Shown: positions 32,465-41,541 of the stretch, piece after piece | Position numbering within the stretch: the first letter of the stretch is position 1 | How the letters are laid out: each line of letters begins with the position of its first letter | Source: Jiangella mangrovi | GTDB lineage: Bacteria > Actinomycetota > Actinomycetes > Jiangellales > Jiangellaceae | DNA length: 64,000 nucleotides | Direction of reading: 5' to 3' | NCBI RefSeq assembly: GCF_014204975.1 | Contig: NZ_JACHMM010000001.1 | Location: forward strand, 5,828,037 to 5,892,036 | Made by a program: the position numbers and the translations under genes | The notes under the pieces: generated by a model | Told to the model about the DNA's origin: nothing | Seen by the model: the letters and a program-made list of their open reading frames with translations, nothing else | Databases searched by the model: none

Positions 32465-33529
32465 ATGCGACTCCCGGTGCTCCCGCCCGTGCCGCCGATG
32501 CTGGCCAAGCCGGTCAAGGCGATCCCCGACGGCGACCTCAGCTTCGAGCCCAAGTGGGACGGCTTCCGGTCCATCATCTTCCGCGACGGCGACGACGTCG
32601 AGATCGGCAGCCGCAACGAGAAGCCCATGACCAGGTACTTCCCCGAGCTGGTCGAGGCCGTCAAGGCGAACTTCCCCGAGCGCGCGGTCGTCGACGGAGA
32701 GATCGTGCTGGTCGGCCAGGACGGCGACCGCCTCGACTTCGAGATGCTGCAGCAGCGCATCCACCCCGCCGCCAGCCGGGTGAAGATGCTGTCCGAGACC
32801 GTGCCGGCCACGTTCGTCGCGTTCGACCTGCTCGCCCTCGGCGACGACGACTACACGCAGCGCCCGTTCCGCGAGCGCCGCGCCGCGCTGCTCGACGCGT
32901 TCGCCGCCGCCCAGGCGCCCGTCCACGTCACCAACGCCACCACCGACAAGTCGCTGGCCGAGCAGTGGTTTCACCAGTTCGAGGGCGCCGGGCTCGACGG
33001 CGTCATCGCCAAGCCGCTCGACGGGTTCTACGAGCCCGACAAGCGCGTCATGTTCAAGATCAAGCACGAGCGCACGGCCGACTGCGTCGTCGCCGGCTAC
33101 CGCGTGCACAAGAGCGGTCCCGACCGCATCGGCTCGCTGCTTCTCGGCCTCTACGGCGACGACGGCACCCTGGCCAGTGTCGGCGTCATCGGCGCGTTCC
33201 CCATGAAGCGGCGCGAAGAGCTGTTCGAAGAGCTGCAGCCGCTGGTCACGTCGTTCGACGACCACCCCTGGGCGTGGGCCAAGCAGGAAGAGGGCACCCG
33301 CACGCCGCGCAACGCCGAGTACAGCCGCTGGAGCAACGGCAAGGACCTCTCGTTCGTCCCGCTGCGCCCCGAGCGCGTCGTCGAGGTCCGCTACGACCAC
33401 ATGGAGGGCGTCCGGTTCCGGCACACCGCCCAGTTCGTCCGCTGGCGCCCCGACCGCGAGCCGTCGTCGTGCACCTACGCGCAGCTGGACGAGCCGGTCA
33501 AGTTCGACCTCGCCGATGTCCTTCGCTGA
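32465..33529 (+). CDS. ligC: ATP-dependent DNA ligase (LigC type)
   Basis: A 354-residue ligase with only the adenylation and OB-fold domains. The nucleophilic lysine is K30 in EPKWDGFRS; further motifs are AVVDGEIVLVG, FVAFDLLALG, GLDGVIAKPLDG and the final FKIKHERTADCVVAG. This arrangement and size match mycobacterial LigC, used in base-excision or end-joining repair. The neighbouring LigD-polymerase-type gene supports that. No Ku gene lies nearby. Confidence 0.92.
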   Translation: MRLPVLPPVPPMLAKPVKAIPDGDLSFEPKWDGFRSIIFRDGDDVEIGSRNEKPMTRYFPELVEAVKANFPERAVVDGEIVLVGQDGDRLDFEMLQQRIHPAASRVKMLSETVPATFVAFDLLALGDDDYTQRPFRERRAALLDAFAAAQAPVHVTNATTDKSLAEQWFHQFEGAGLDGVIAKPLDGFYEPDKRVMFKIKHERTADCVVAGYRVHKSGPDRIGSLLLGLYGDDGTLASVGVIGAFPMKRREELFEELQPLVTSFDDHPWAWAKQEEGTRTPRNAEYSRWSNGKDLSFVPLRPERVVEVRYDHMEGVRFRHTAQFVRWRPDREPSSCTYAQLDEPVKFDLADVLR

Positions 33530-33618
33530 TCTGCCACCCCTGAGCGACAATGGAGACGAGGCCGGTATGGTGTGCCACCCAGCCGCATCCGGCCAGGCGC
33601 CGACCCGGGGAGGTCGAC

Positions 33619-34227
33619 ATGTCGTACAACATCGTGGTGCTCGTGGAAGAACCCGTTGCCGACTGGGATGCGCGCCAGATCGTGGCGCTGCATGCCGACT
33701 CACCCGAACCCGTCCGCTACCACGTGCTGATCCCGGTCGAGGACGCCGCCAGCCGGGTCGAGTCGACCATCGGCTCGCTCGCGGCCAGTGAGGTCATGGG
33801 CACCGCCGCCATGTACGTTGACGAGGCCGACCTCGAGCGGGTGCACGAGGAGATCCGGGCGGCCAGCAAGCGTTCACTCGCCCAGTCGCTCGAGGCGTTC
33901 GCCCACGCGGGCGCCCAGGCCGGCGGCGAGGTCACCGCGACGGATCCGCTCGACCGCCTCTGCGCGCTCTCGACCGAGTGCGGCGCGGCCGAGATCATCA
34001 TCCTCACCCGCCCGCACGTCATCGCCGAGCTCTTCCACGTCGACTGGACGGCGCGCGCACGGCGCCGGCTGAAGGTGCCAGTCCTGCACCTGCTGGCCAA
34101 GGGCGAGCCCGACTGGGAGTCCGAGGTCGAGGCCGAGCACGCCGCCGAGGCGGCGGAACGGGCCCGGCGGGCGACCGGCCAGGAACCCAACGGCGGGCCG
34201 GCCGGGACCACGTCGGGGACGGCATGA
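33619..34227 (+). CDS. Conserved actinobacterial protein, possibly universal-stress-like fold
   Basis: A 202-residue cytoplasmic protein. It begins MSYNIVVLVEEPVADWDARQIVALHA and has AEIIILTRPHVIAELFHVDWTARARRRLKVPVLHLLAKGE, an alternating strand-helix pattern like a UspA-type nucleotide-binding fold but without a clear GxxGxxG loop. The C-terminus is an Ala/Glu-rich tail. It overlaps the polymerase gene by 4 bp (ATGA) and lies in the repair operon, so it may have a DNA-damage role. Function not recognised. Confidence 0.7.
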   Translation: MSYNIVVLVEEPVADWDARQIVALHADSPEPVRYHVLIPVEDAASRVESTIGSLAASEVMGTAAMYVDEADLERVHEEIRAASKRSLAQSLEAFAHAGAQAGGEVTATDPLDRLCALSTECGAAEIIILTRPHVIAELFHVDWTARARRRLKVPVLHLLAKGEPDWESEVEAEHAAEAAERARRATGQEPNGGPAGTTSGTA

Positions 34228-35270
34228 GGGAAGCGATCGAGCTGGAGGCCGGCGGCCGCATGGTCCGGGTCTCCAGCCCCAGCAAGGTCTACTTCCCCGA
34301 GCGCGGTCTCACCAAGCTCGACGTCGTGCAGTACTTCCTCGCCGTCGGCGACGGCATCCTCGGTGCGCTGCGCGAGCGGCCCACCACGCTCGAGCGCTGG
34401 CCGGGCGGCGTTTTCGAGGGCGCCAAGCTGTCGACCCGTCAGGACAACCGCGGCGACGCGTTCTACCAGAAGCGCATCCCCAAGGGCGCCCCCGACTACG
34501 TCGAGACCGCGACGGTCGCGTTCCCCAGCGGCCGCACCGCCGACGAGGTCTGCCCGACGGAGGTCGCGGTGGTCGCGTGGGCGGCCAACCTCGGCACCCT
34601 GACGTTCCACCCGTGGCCGGTCCGCCGGCCCGACGCCGAGCACCCCGACCAGCTGCGCATCGACCTCGACCCGCAGCCCGGCACCGACTACTCCGACGCC
34701 GTCGTCGTCGCCCACGAGGCTCGCGCGCTGCTGCAGGAGCTCGGCATGGACGGCTTCCCGAAGACGTCCGGCGGCCGCGGCATGCACCTGTACGTGCCGG
34801 TCCGGCCCGAGTGGGACTTCGTCCAGGCCCGCCGCGCCGTCATCGCCTTCGGCCGCGCGCTGGCGAGACGGATGCCCGACCAGGTGACCGTCGACTGGTG
34901 GAAGGAGGAGCGGGGCGAGCGCATCTTCATCGACTTCAACCAGATGGCCCGCGACCGCACCATCGCGTCGGCCTACTCCGTCCGGCCCCGCCCGCGGGCG
35001 ACGGTGTCCGCTCCGCTCGCGTGGGACGAGGTCAACGACGCCCGGCCCGAGGACTTCGACATCACGACCATGCCGGCCCGGTTCGCCGCGGTGGGCGACC
35101 TGCACGCCGGGGTCGCCGAGGTGGCGTACTCGCTCGAGCCGCTGCTCGAGCTGGCCGCCCGCGACGAGAAGGACCACGGCCTCGGCGACCTGCCGTATCC
35201 GCCGGAGTACCCGAAGATGCCCGGCGAGCCGCTGCGGGTGCAGCCCTCCCGCCGCGCGACCTTCGACTAG
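34224..35270 (+). CDS. LigD-polymerase-type primase/polymerase (PolDom)
   Basis: A 348-residue archaeo-eukaryotic-primase-like enzyme, the free-standing form of the LigD polymerase domain (Prim-PolC type in mycobacteria). Metal-binding carboxylates are expected in LRIDLDPQPGTDY; the nucleotide site includes TSGGRGMHLYVPV and RIFIDFNQMARDRTIASAYSVRPRPRATVSAPL. With LigC two genes upstream it can fill and seal short gaps. It starts at ATG 34224 overlapping the previous stop. Followed by two hairpin repeats. Confidence 0.9.
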   Translation: MREAIELEAGGRMVRVSSPSKVYFPERGLTKLDVVQYFLAVGDGILGALRERPTTLERWPGGVFEGAKLSTRQDNRGDAFYQKRIPKGAPDYVETATVAFPSGRTADEVCPTEVAVVAWAANLGTLTFHPWPVRRPDAEHPDQLRIDLDPQPGTDYSDAVVVAHEARALLQELGMDGFPKTSGGRGMHLYVPVRPEWDFVQARRAVIAFGRALARRMPDQVTVDWWKEERGERIFIDFNQMARDRTIASAYSVRPRPRATVSAPLAWDEVNDARPEDFDITTMPARFAAVGDLHAGVAEVAYSLEPLLELAARDEKDHGLGDLPYPPEYPKMPGEPLRVQPSRRATFD

Positions 35271-35312
35271 GGCGTGGCTGACGGATCAATGGGTCCGCGG
35301 CCCCGGATCCGG

Positions 35313-35373
35313 GTTGATCATGGAAAAAGGCGGGTTTCCAGGGCCGTGGCAGCCGCACTTCTCCATGATCAAC
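35313..35373. repeat. GATCATGGA-type hairpin repeat, copy 1
   Basis: Arms begin GTTGATCATGGA and pair over about 21 bp with three mismatches. The whole unit, and about 25 bp on its left containing CCCCGGATCC, aligns with the reverse complement of the 45.9-kb copy, including the CCAG-GCC loop. It lies at the 3' end of the polymerase gene. Confidence 0.85.
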
Positions 35374-35410
35374 AACAGATGGCCACGTCATGCGCGTGCG
35401 GAGCACCCCA

Positions 35411-35499
35411 CGCGAGTGAGGACGTCCGCCGATGACAGTCGCCGTTCCGATGATCATGTTCCCTCACGGCGCCACAGCGACCGCGAGGGAACATGATCA
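35411..35499. repeat. GATCATGT-type hairpin repeat with conserved flank, copy 1
   Basis: Hairpin arms TGATCATGTTCCCTCACGG (35451-35469) and 35481-35499 differ at one position; the loop includes GCGCCACAGCG. The 40 bp to the left (CGCGAGTGAGGACG, CCGCCGATGAC) are also shared with the inverted copy at 45.66 kb, so the repeat unit is nearly 90 bp. Confidence 0.85.
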
Positions 35500-35577
35500 C
35501 GAACAGGTGGGAAGTGCGTGTCGATCCGTCAGACACGCTCCAGGGAACACGGCCATCGTGCAGGGGGTTTTCCAGGT

Positions 35578-35994
35578 ATGAGCTACCAGATCGAGAAGAC
35601 CGACGCCGAGTGGCGCGCGGAGCTGACGCCCGAGGAGTACCACGTCCTGCGCGAGGCCGGCACGGAGCGCGCCTTCACCAGTCCGCTCGAGCACGCCGAC
35701 GACCAGCCGTTCGTGTACTCGTGTCGCGCGTGCGGCGCGGAGCTGTTCGAGTCCGCGACGAAGTTCGACGCCCAGTGCGGGTGGCCGTCGTTCTACGCGC
35801 CACTGGCCGAGGACCGCGTCGAGTACATCGAGGACCGCAGCTTCGGCACCGTCCGCACCGAGGTCCGCTGCGCCCGCTGCGGCTCGCACCTGGGCCACGT
35901 CTTCCAGGGCGAGGGCTTCGCCACCCCCACCGACCTGCGCTACTGCATCAACGGCATCTCGCTGCAGCGCCGGGCCGCCGACCCGGCGAGCTGA
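35578..35994 (+). CDS. msrB: Peptide-methionine (R)-S-oxide reductase
   Basis: A 138-residue MsrB that repairs methionine-R-sulfoxide. Structural zinc is held by C49/C52 (CRAC) and C98/C101 (CARC); the catalytic cysteine is C123 in RYCINGISL. GWPSFY and GSHLGHVF are family signatures. The ATG at 35578 begins the usual N-terminus MSYQIEKTDAEW and has CAGGGGG upstream. The frame is open upstream into the repeat region, which is not part of the gene. Confidence 0.95.
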   Translation: MSYQIEKTDAEWRAELTPEEYHVLREAGTERAFTSPLEHADDQPFVYSCRACGAELFESATKFDAQCGWPSFYAPLAEDRVEYIEDRSFGTVRTEVRCARCGSHLGHVFQGEGFATPTDLRYCINGISLQRRAADPAS

Positions 35995-36011
35995 TCCGGC
36001 ACACTGGGCCG

Positions 36012-36482
36012 GTGACCACCGACCTCACGCTGCACGTCGCGTCCTTCGACGAGCTCGACGCGGCGACGCTGTACCGGCTGCTCAAGCTGCGCACCGACGT
36101 CTTCGTCGTCGAGCAGAAGGACCCGTACCCCGAGCTGGACGGCCGCGACCTCGAACCGTCGGCCGTCCACCTCTGGCTGGCCCGCGGCGACGAGCCGGTC
36201 GGCTACCTGCGCATCCTCGACGACCCCGACGGGACAGCCCGGATCGGACGGGTGGTCGTCGCCGCCGACGCGCGCGGCGCCGGGCTGTCCGGGCGGCTCA
36301 TGACGGCGGCCCTCGAGCGCATCGGCGGGCGTCGATGCGTGCTCGCCGCGCAGTCCCACCTGGCGAACTTCTACGCCCGCTTCGGCTTCGAGGTCACCGG
36401 ACCCGAGTTCCTCGACGGCAGCATCCCGCACCTGCCCATGACCCGCCCGGGCACCGTTCGACCCGGGTTGCGAGGTTTGTGA
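36012..36482 (+). CDS. ElaA-type GNAT acetyltransferase
   Basis: A 156-residue GNAT enzyme. LYRLLKLRTDVFVVEQKDPYPELDGRD and the acetyl-CoA loop IGRVVVAADARGAGLSGRLM, then LAAQSHLANFYARFGFEV, match the ElaA group. Substrate unknown. GTG start 17 bp after msrB, so the two are probably one transcript. Confidence 0.88.
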   Translation: MTTDLTLHVASFDELDAATLYRLLKLRTDVFVVEQKDPYPELDGRDLEPSAVHLWLARGDEPVGYLRILDDPDGTARIGRVVVAADARGAGLSGRLMTAALERIGGRRCVLAAQSHLANFYARFGFEVTGPEFLDGSIPHLPMTRPGTVRPGLRGL

Positions 36483-36507
36483 CCGGGGCCCTTGTTACCG
36501 TGTCGCT

Positions 36508-36945
36508 ATGCAGCACGCCTTCCGAGCCGGCGGCCGCGGCCGGCCGGTGACCATGCTCGGCCCGGCGCCGGGTGCGCCGCTGGAGCTGACGGTGCGGGTG
36601 CCCGACGGCGTCGACCGGGATCACCGCGGGCCCATCGGCACGTTCACCGTCGCCAATCCCGGCGACCGGACGGTCGAGGGCCGAAGCGGGCCGGCCGCCT
36701 GGGCCTGGGTCGCCCGCGACGGCGTCGTGGTCAGCGAGCCGGGCGCCATGCCCGCTGTCGCCGTGCCGGTCGAGCTCGCGCCCGGCCAGTCGTTCACGTC
36801 GGACCTGTACTCGCTGCTCCCCGACGGCGGCGCCGAAGCGCTGCCGCCGGGCCGGTACGAGGTCTATGTGCGCTGGGACCTGCGCGACCACGACGGCACC
36901 GAGATCGCGTTGTACGCCGGGCCTACCGGCTTCGAGCTGCGCTGA
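36508..36945 (+). CDS. Unanchored duplicate of the exported domain of the sigma-linked protein downstream
   Basis: A 145-residue protein with no signal peptide or membrane helix. It aligns from its second residue with the protein encoded at 37527-38261: QHAFRAGGRGRPVTMLGPAP against QQAFEAGACGQPVRTLGRAP, then APLELTV, and at the end LYAGPTGFELR against LYSGPIAFDLE. Its start codon falls exactly where the partner's membrane anchor and linker end. It may be a broken duplicate, or a cytoplasmic form. The ATG follows GTTACCGTGTCGCT, with no good ribosome site. Confidence 0.6.
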   Translation: MQHAFRAGGRGRPVTMLGPAPGAPLELTVRVPDGVDRDHRGPIGTFTVANPGDRTVEGRSGPAAWAWVARDGVVVSEPGAMPAVAVPVELAPGQSFTSDLYSLLPDGGAEALPPGRYEVYVRWDLRDHDGTEIALYAGPTGFELR

Positions 36946-37026
36946 CCCGTCGCCGCGTTCCGAGCCGCACCCCAACCGGATCGCCGTCTCGCTCGTCCTA
37001 GGTGGTGAGAGAGGGCGGAGGATCAG

Positions 37027-37530
37027 GTGGCGAGCTGGGAGCACGTCTTCACCGACCTGGCGCAGAGCCGCGGCCGGGCGCTGCTCCGGTGCGCGTACCT
37101 GCTGACCGGCGACGCCGCGGAGGCGGCGGACCTGGTGCAGGAGGCGCTGCTGCGCACGTTCGGCCGGACGACGCGCGGGCTGACGCTGGAGTCGGCCGAG
37201 GCGTACGTGCGGCGGACGATCCTCACCGTCCACATCGACGGCCGGCGCCGTTCGGGCCGCTGGACGCGGGTCCGGCACCTGGTCGCCTCGCGCGATGAGG
37301 CTCCCGGCCCCGAGGTCTCGGTGGTCGACGGCGCCGACCTGCGCTCCGCCCTGGCGACGCTGTCGCCGCGGCAGCGGGCCTGCGTGGTGCTGCACTACTA
37401 CGAGGACCTCTCGGTGACGCAGGTCGCCGAGGTGCTCGGCTGCGCCCCCGGCGCGGTCAAGCGCTACCTCAGCGACGCACGCGCCCGCCTCGAACCCCTG
37501 CTCAGCGACTCGCGGGAGGGACTGCGATGA
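37027..37530 (+). CDS. ECF sigma factor (SigE-like family)
   Basis: A 167-residue sigma-70 factor of the extracytoplasmic-function type. Region 2 is GRALLRCAYLLTGDAAEAADLVQEALLRTF and the region 4 helix-turn-helix is LATLSPRQRACVVLHYYEDLSVTQVAEVLGCAPGAVKRYLSDARARL. It resembles the actinobacterial SigE-family group that is paired with a membrane protein encoded next to it. The GTG start has a GAGAGGGCGGAGG leader. It overlaps the partner gene by 4 bp (ATGA). Confidence 0.9.
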   Translation: MASWEHVFTDLAQSRGRALLRCAYLLTGDAAEAADLVQEALLRTFGRTTRGLTLESAEAYVRRTILTVHIDGRRRSGRWTRVRHLVASRDEAPGPEVSVVDGADLRSALATLSPRQRACVVLHYYEDLSVTQVAEVLGCAPGAVKRYLSDARARLEPLLSDSREGLR

Positions 37531-38261
37531 CTCTGCGTACCCAGCTGTCCGACCTGGCCGCCGACGCGCCGGAGCCCGGTGCGCTCGACCTCGATCTGCT
37601 CCGTGGCCGCATCATCCGCCGCCGACGGGGCCGGCTCGCCGCCGCGGGTGGTGCGGTGGTGGCGACGGTGGCAGCCGTCGGCACCGCGGCGGCGACACTG
37701 CTGCCCGGCGGCGACGTTCCCGCCGGCCCGCCCGTCGCCACGCCCGCTCCCGTGCAGCAGGCGTTCGAGGCCGGCGCCTGCGGCCAGCCGGTGCGCACCC
37801 TCGGCCGCGCCCCAGACGCTCCCCTCGAGCTGACGGTCGACCTGCACGAACCGACGAAGCGAGGCCTCTACGACACCATCGGTACCGCGACCATCACCAA
37901 CGTCAGCGACGAGGTCGTCATCGGGACCCCGGACATCGCGAGTCCATCGATCACGCGGGACGGAGTCACCGTCCAGGAACAGAACGACCTGCGCGCGCTT
38001 ATCGGTGTCGACCCGATCGAGCTCCAACCAGGTGAGAGCCTCACCGACGATCTGAGCCCGTTCCTGACGCAGTGCGACCCTGCCCCCATTGACCCGGGGT
38101 ACCTGCCTGGTGCCCCCTACCCCGAGCCGGTCAACGACCGGCTGCCGCCGGGCAGCTACGAGCTGTACGTCACCTGGACCATGCGCGAGTCCGTGCCGGG
38201 CAACAGCGCGGGCAACCCCATCACGCTCTACAGCGGGCCGATCGCCTTCGACCTCGAGTGA
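37527..38261 (+). CDS. Membrane-anchored partner of the ECF sigma factor (possible anti-sigma factor)
   Basis: A 244-residue protein with a short N-terminal cytoplasmic part (LRTQLSDLAADAPEPGALDLDLLRGRIIRRRRGR), one membrane helix (AAAGGAVVATVAAVGTAAATLLP) and an exported beta-rich domain. This topology and the 4-bp overlap with the sigma gene suggest an anti-sigma factor or sensor, though no zinc-binding anti-sigma motif (HxxxCxxC) is present. The exported domain has two cysteines that could form a disulfide. The domain is duplicated at 36508-36945. Confidence 0.7.
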   Translation: MTLRTQLSDLAADAPEPGALDLDLLRGRIIRRRRGRLAAAGGAVVATVAAVGTAAATLLPGGDVPAGPPVATPAPVQQAFEAGACGQPVRTLGRAPDAPLELTVDLHEPTKRGLYDTIGTATITNVSDEVVIGTPDIASPSITRDGVTVQEQNDLRALIGVDPIELQPGESLTDDLSPFLTQCDPAPIDPGYLPGAPYPEPVNDRLPPGSYELYVTWTMRESVPGNSAGNPITLYSGPIAFDLE

Positions 38262-38265
38262 CCCG

Positions 38266-38970
38266 TCAGGGCAGAGCGGCGACCAGCTCGGGCAGGGCAA
38301 GGCGGCGGCCGGTGTAGAACGGGATCTCCTCGCGGACGTGCCGCCGCGCCGTCGAGCTGCGCAGGTGCCGCATGAGGTCGACGATGCGGTGCAGCTCGTC
38401 GGCCTCGAAGGCGAGGATCCACTCGTAGTCGCCGAGCGAGAACGAGGCGACGGTGTTGGCGCGGACGTCGGGGTACTCGCGGGCCAGCTGGCCGTGCTCG
38501 GCCAGCATCTGGCGGCGCTCGGCGTCGGGCAGCAGGTACCACTCGTAGGACCGCACGAACGGGTACACCGACACGTACGCGCGCGGCTCCTCGTCGGCGA
38601 GGAAGGCCGGGATGTGGCTCTTGTTGAACTCCGCCGGACGGTGCAGCGCCGCCTGCGACCAGACGGGGTCGAGCTGCCGGCCGAGCGCCGTGCCCCGGAA
38701 CCGCTGGTACGCCGTCTGCAGGTCCTCGATGGCCGGCGCGTGCCACCAGATGAGGAGGTCGGCGTCGGCGCGCAGGCCGGAGACGTCGTAGGTGCCGCGG
38801 ACGACGACGTCCTTGGCGGCGAGCTCGGCGAACAGCCCGGCCACCTCGTCGGCGAGGTCGGCCCGCGACGTGGCGCCCAGCGGCGAGCGCAACCGGAACA
38901 CCGACCACATGGTGTAGCGGATGACCTGGTTCAGCTCGCGGGCCTTCGGCTTGGACGCGTCGTCGCTCAT
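38266..38970 (-). CDS. hemQ: Coproheme decarboxylase HemQ
   Basis: A 234-residue protein of the chlorite-dismutase fold that completes haem by decarboxylating coprohaem with peroxide. Tyr136 in [14 protein letters not shown] is the catalytic tyrosine position and His159 in [15 protein letters not shown] the haem ligand. The pair shows that the organism uses the coproporphyrin-dependent haem route. The ATG overlaps the hemY stop by 4 bp. Confidence 0.94.
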   Translation of the reverse strand: MSDDASKPKARELNQVIRYTMWSVFRLRSPLGATSRADLADEVAGLFAELAAKDVVVRGTYDVSGLRADADLLIWWHAPAIEDLQTAYQRFRGTALGRQLDPVWSQAALHRPAEFNKSHIPAFLADEEPRAYVSVYPFVRSYEWYLLPDAERRQMLAEHGQLAREYPDVRANTVASFSLGDYEWILAFEADELHRIVDLMRHLRSSTARRHVREEIPFYTGRRLALPELVAALP

Positions 38971-40406
38971 GACTCGATCCTGACACGCCCCTCCGACAGC
39001 GCCGCGACCACCCTCCGGGCGGCCTCCCGGGCTGACCCGATGCAGGCCGCCACGCCCACACCGTCGTACACGGCACCACAGACCGCGAGGCCGGGGACGG
39101 CGTCGACGGCGGCGCGCACACGCGCGACCCGGTCGAGGTGCCCGACGGCGTACTGCGGCAGGGCGCCGCCCCACCGGGTCACCCGCGAGTCGGCGACGGC
39201 GCCCGCGTAGCCCGTGGCCGCCCGGACGTCGGCCAGCGCGGCCGCCACCAGCTCGTCGTCGTCGCGCTGCAGGTCCTGGGCCTCGCCGTGCCGGCCCAGC
39301 GACGCGCGCAGCAGCACCAGCCCGTCGGTCCCGGCGCGCTCCCCCAGCCACGGCCACTTCACCGACGAGAACGTCACCGCCTTGATCGTGCGCCCGTCGA
39401 CCGGCGGCACCAGGAACCCGGAGGACGACGGCGGCACCGGGAAGCCGTCGGCAGGCAGCGCGACGGTCACGATCGCCATCGACGCCGCCTCGACGGCGCC
39501 GAGCTCCGCGGCCGCCGCCGGAGCCGCCGTCGCCAGCAGCCGGGCCGCCGCCGCCGCCGGCGTCGCCACGACCACCGCATCGGCCTCGAGCACGACCGGC
39601 GCCGGGACCGGGCCGGTGACCAGCCGCCAGCCGCCCGCCGTCCGTTCCAGGGACCGCACCGTCACGCCGGTCCGCACGTCCGCCCCGGACGCCGCCGCCA
39701 CCGCGCCCGGCAGCCGCCCGACGCCGCCGGCCAGCCCGGCGAACACCGGACCCGCGGGCGCCGACGGGCCCGCAGCGGACGCCGTCGCCGCCACCGCCTC
39801 GCCCAGCGTCCGCGCCTCGCGCACCGCCGCGCCCAGCGCGGGCACGGTCGCGTCCAGGGACAGCTCGTCCGCCCGTCCCGCGTACACGCCGCCGAGCAGC
39901 GGCTCGACCAGCCGGTCGGCCACCGCGTCGCCGTAGCGCGACCGGACCAGCCGCCCGATCGCGACGTCCTCGTCGACGGCCAGCCCCGGCGGGGACGCGT
40001 CCCGCGCGATCGCCGCCGCCACCTCACCCGCCGTCAGCACGCCGCCCAGGCCCGCGGGATCGGCGGGCACGCCCATGACCGTCCCGGCCGGCATCGGCAC
40101 GACATCGCCGCGGCTCCACAGGCCGGCCCCGACGGACGCCGGATGTACGACGTCGTCGCCCAGCCCGGTAGCGCGCGCCAGGTCGACCGCCTCGGGCCGC
40201 CGCGCCAGCAGCGACTCCGCGCCCTCGTCGACCGGCAGGCCGGCGACCTCGGAGACGCGCAGGTGTCCCCCGACGACCGGCTGCTTCTCGAGCACGACGA
40301 TCTGCGCCGACGGCCCGAGCTCCTGCCGCAGGAACCAGGCCGCCGCCAGTCCGCTGATCCCGCCACCGACGACCGCCACCCGAACTCCACTCACGCAGAC
40401 CAGCAT
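38967..40406 (-). CDS. hemY: Coproporphyrinogen III oxidase (protoporphyrinogen oxidase type)
   Basis: A 479-residue FAD enzyme that oxidises coproporphyrinogen III to coproporphyrin III in the HemQ pathway. The dinucleotide motif is [19 protein letters not shown]; further marks are [39 protein letters not shown] and the C-terminal [21 protein letters not shown]. Start taken as ATG 40406; GTG 40394 is also possible. Operon with hemQ; hemE is 1.5 kb away on the same strand, and no ferrochelatase is visible in the window. Confidence 0.92.
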   Translation of the reverse strand: MLVCVSGVRVAVVGGGISGLAAAWFLRQELGPSAQIVVLEKQPVVGGHLRVSEVAGLPVDEGAESLLARRPEAVDLARATGLGDDVVHPASVGAGLWSRGDVVPMPAGTVMGVPADPAGLGGVLTAGEVAAAIARDASPPGLAVDEDVAIGRLVRSRYGDAVADRLVEPLLGGVYAGRADELSLDATVPALGAAVREARTLGEAVAATASAAGPSAPAGPVFAGLAGGVGRLPGAVAAASGADVRTGVTVRSLERTAGGWRLVTGPVPAPVVLEADAVVVATPAAAAARLLATAAPAAAAELGAVEAASMAIVTVALPADGFPVPPSSSGFLVPPVDGRTIKAVTFSSVKWPWLGERAGTDGLVLLRASLGRHGEAQDLQRDDDELVAAALADVRAATGYAGAVADSRVTRWGGALPQYAVGHLDRVARVRAAVDAVPGLAVCGAVYDGVGVAACIGSAREAARRVVAALSEGRVRIES

Positions 40407-40516
40407 CGCACGACGCGAGATCAACCCGTGACCAGGTCGTGACCAGCGCATTCGCAACCCCGCCGGTCGCGTGACCGTCGAAGCAGACAACGAACCGGTC
40501 GACCTCGGGAGGCGTC

Positions 40517-41473
40517 ATGGTGCGGCGACGGACGGTGCTCGGAACGACGACGGTGGCCCTGCTGGCGGCGCTCGCGCTGGCCGGCTGCGGTGGCAGCGGG
40601 AGCGACGACTCGGGCAGTTCGGCCGGTGGCGACGGCTCGCTCGAGGCGCCCGCCGCCGAGGCGCCGGCCGAAGGCGGCGGCTCCGGCGACGGCGAGGCGG
40701 CCCAGGACGACGCCGGCGACGGCGACGCCGGCCCGCGCTCCGAGGGCGGCGTCCTGGCCGAGGTCGTCTCCGCGGCGGCGAGTGACCGCTCGATCATCTA
40801 CACCGTCGACCTCACCATCAGCACCGACGACGTCGTGGCCGCCGCGAACCAGGCCGCGGCTGCCGCCGTCACCGCCGGTGGGTACGTCGCCGACGAGCAG
40901 GTCTACGGCGACGACAATGCCGTTCTCACGCTCAAGGTGCCGTCGGCGGACCACCAGGACACCGTCGCCGAGCTCGAGACGCTCGGCGAGGTCACCAGCC
41001 GCAGCCGCGGCACCGAGGACGTCACCCAAGAGGTCGTCGACGTCGCGTCGCGCATCGAGTCGCAGCGGGCCAGCATTGCCCGCATCCGCGCCCTGCTGGC
41101 CGAGGCCACGCAGCTCGCCGACGTCGTCAGCATCGAGTCCGAGCTGGCCGGCCGCGAGGCCGACCTCGACGCGCTGCTCAGCCGGCAGGAGCAGCTGGCC
41201 GGGCTGACGGCGATGGCCACCATCACGCTGCAGCTGTTCGAGAACGGCGAGGAGCCGGTCCAGCCGGATGACGACGACGGCGGTTTCCTGGCGGGGCTGT
41301 CCGGCGGCTGGGACGCGTTCGTCACCGTCGGCGGCGGGTTCCTGACCGCCCTGGGCGCGGTGCTGCCGTTCGCCGCCGTCGCCGCGCTGGTCGGCATCCC
41401 CGCCTGGCAGATCACCAAGCGGCGACGGGGTCAGCGTGCGGCGCCGCCGCTGCCCGACTCCCCCGCCGCCTAG
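40517..41473 (+). CDS. DUF4349 lipoprotein
   Basis: A 318-residue protein with lipobox LALAGC (Cys24), a long Gly/Asp-rich disordered linker (about 25-75), a DUF4349 domain with a predicted coiled-coil (DVASRIESQRASIARIRALLAEATQLADVVSIESELAGREADLDALLSR contains the helix pair) and a C-terminal membrane helix followed by a basic tail. It is therefore anchored at both ends. Function unknown. Divergent from hemY. Confidence 0.85.
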   Translation: MVRRRTVLGTTTVALLAALALAGCGGSGSDDSGSSAGGDGSLEAPAAEAPAEGGGSGDGEAAQDDAGDGDAGPRSEGGVLAEVVSAAASDRSIIYTVDLTISTDDVVAAANQAAAAAVTAGGYVADEQVYGDDNAVLTLKVPSADHQDTVAELETLGEVTSRSRGTEDVTQEVVDVASRIESQRASIARIRALLAEATQLADVVSIESELAGREADLDALLSRQEQLAGLTAMATITLQLFENGEEPVQPDDDDGGFLAGLSGGWDAFVTVGGGFLTALGAVLPFAAVAALVGIPAWQITKRRRGQRAAPPLPDSPAA

Positions 41474-41489
41474 GTGTCGTTCCTTCCCC

Positions 41490-41541
41490 GTGATCATCCA
41501 GGATCGGTGGGGTCATGACACCACCGATCCTGGATGACCAC
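41490..41541. repeat. GATCATC-type hairpin repeat, copy 2
   Basis: Arms GTGATCATCCAGGATCGGTGG (first 20 bases given by 41490-41509) and 41521-41541 pair over 21 bp with one mismatch; loop GGTCATGACA. It matches the 6.6-kb copy in arms and loop. It begins 16 bp after the DUF4349 stop, in a convergent gap. Confidence 0.85.

Larger units (their letters stand above)
35271..35577. other. Repeat-filled intergenic region
   Basis: 307 bp with no gene. It holds two hairpin repeats and, just after them, CCGTCAGACACGCTCCAGG (35526-35544), identical to 45863-45881. TGACGGATC at 35278-35286 and GATCCGTCA at 35523-35531 are inverted copies that bracket the two hairpins. Confidence 0.7.
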
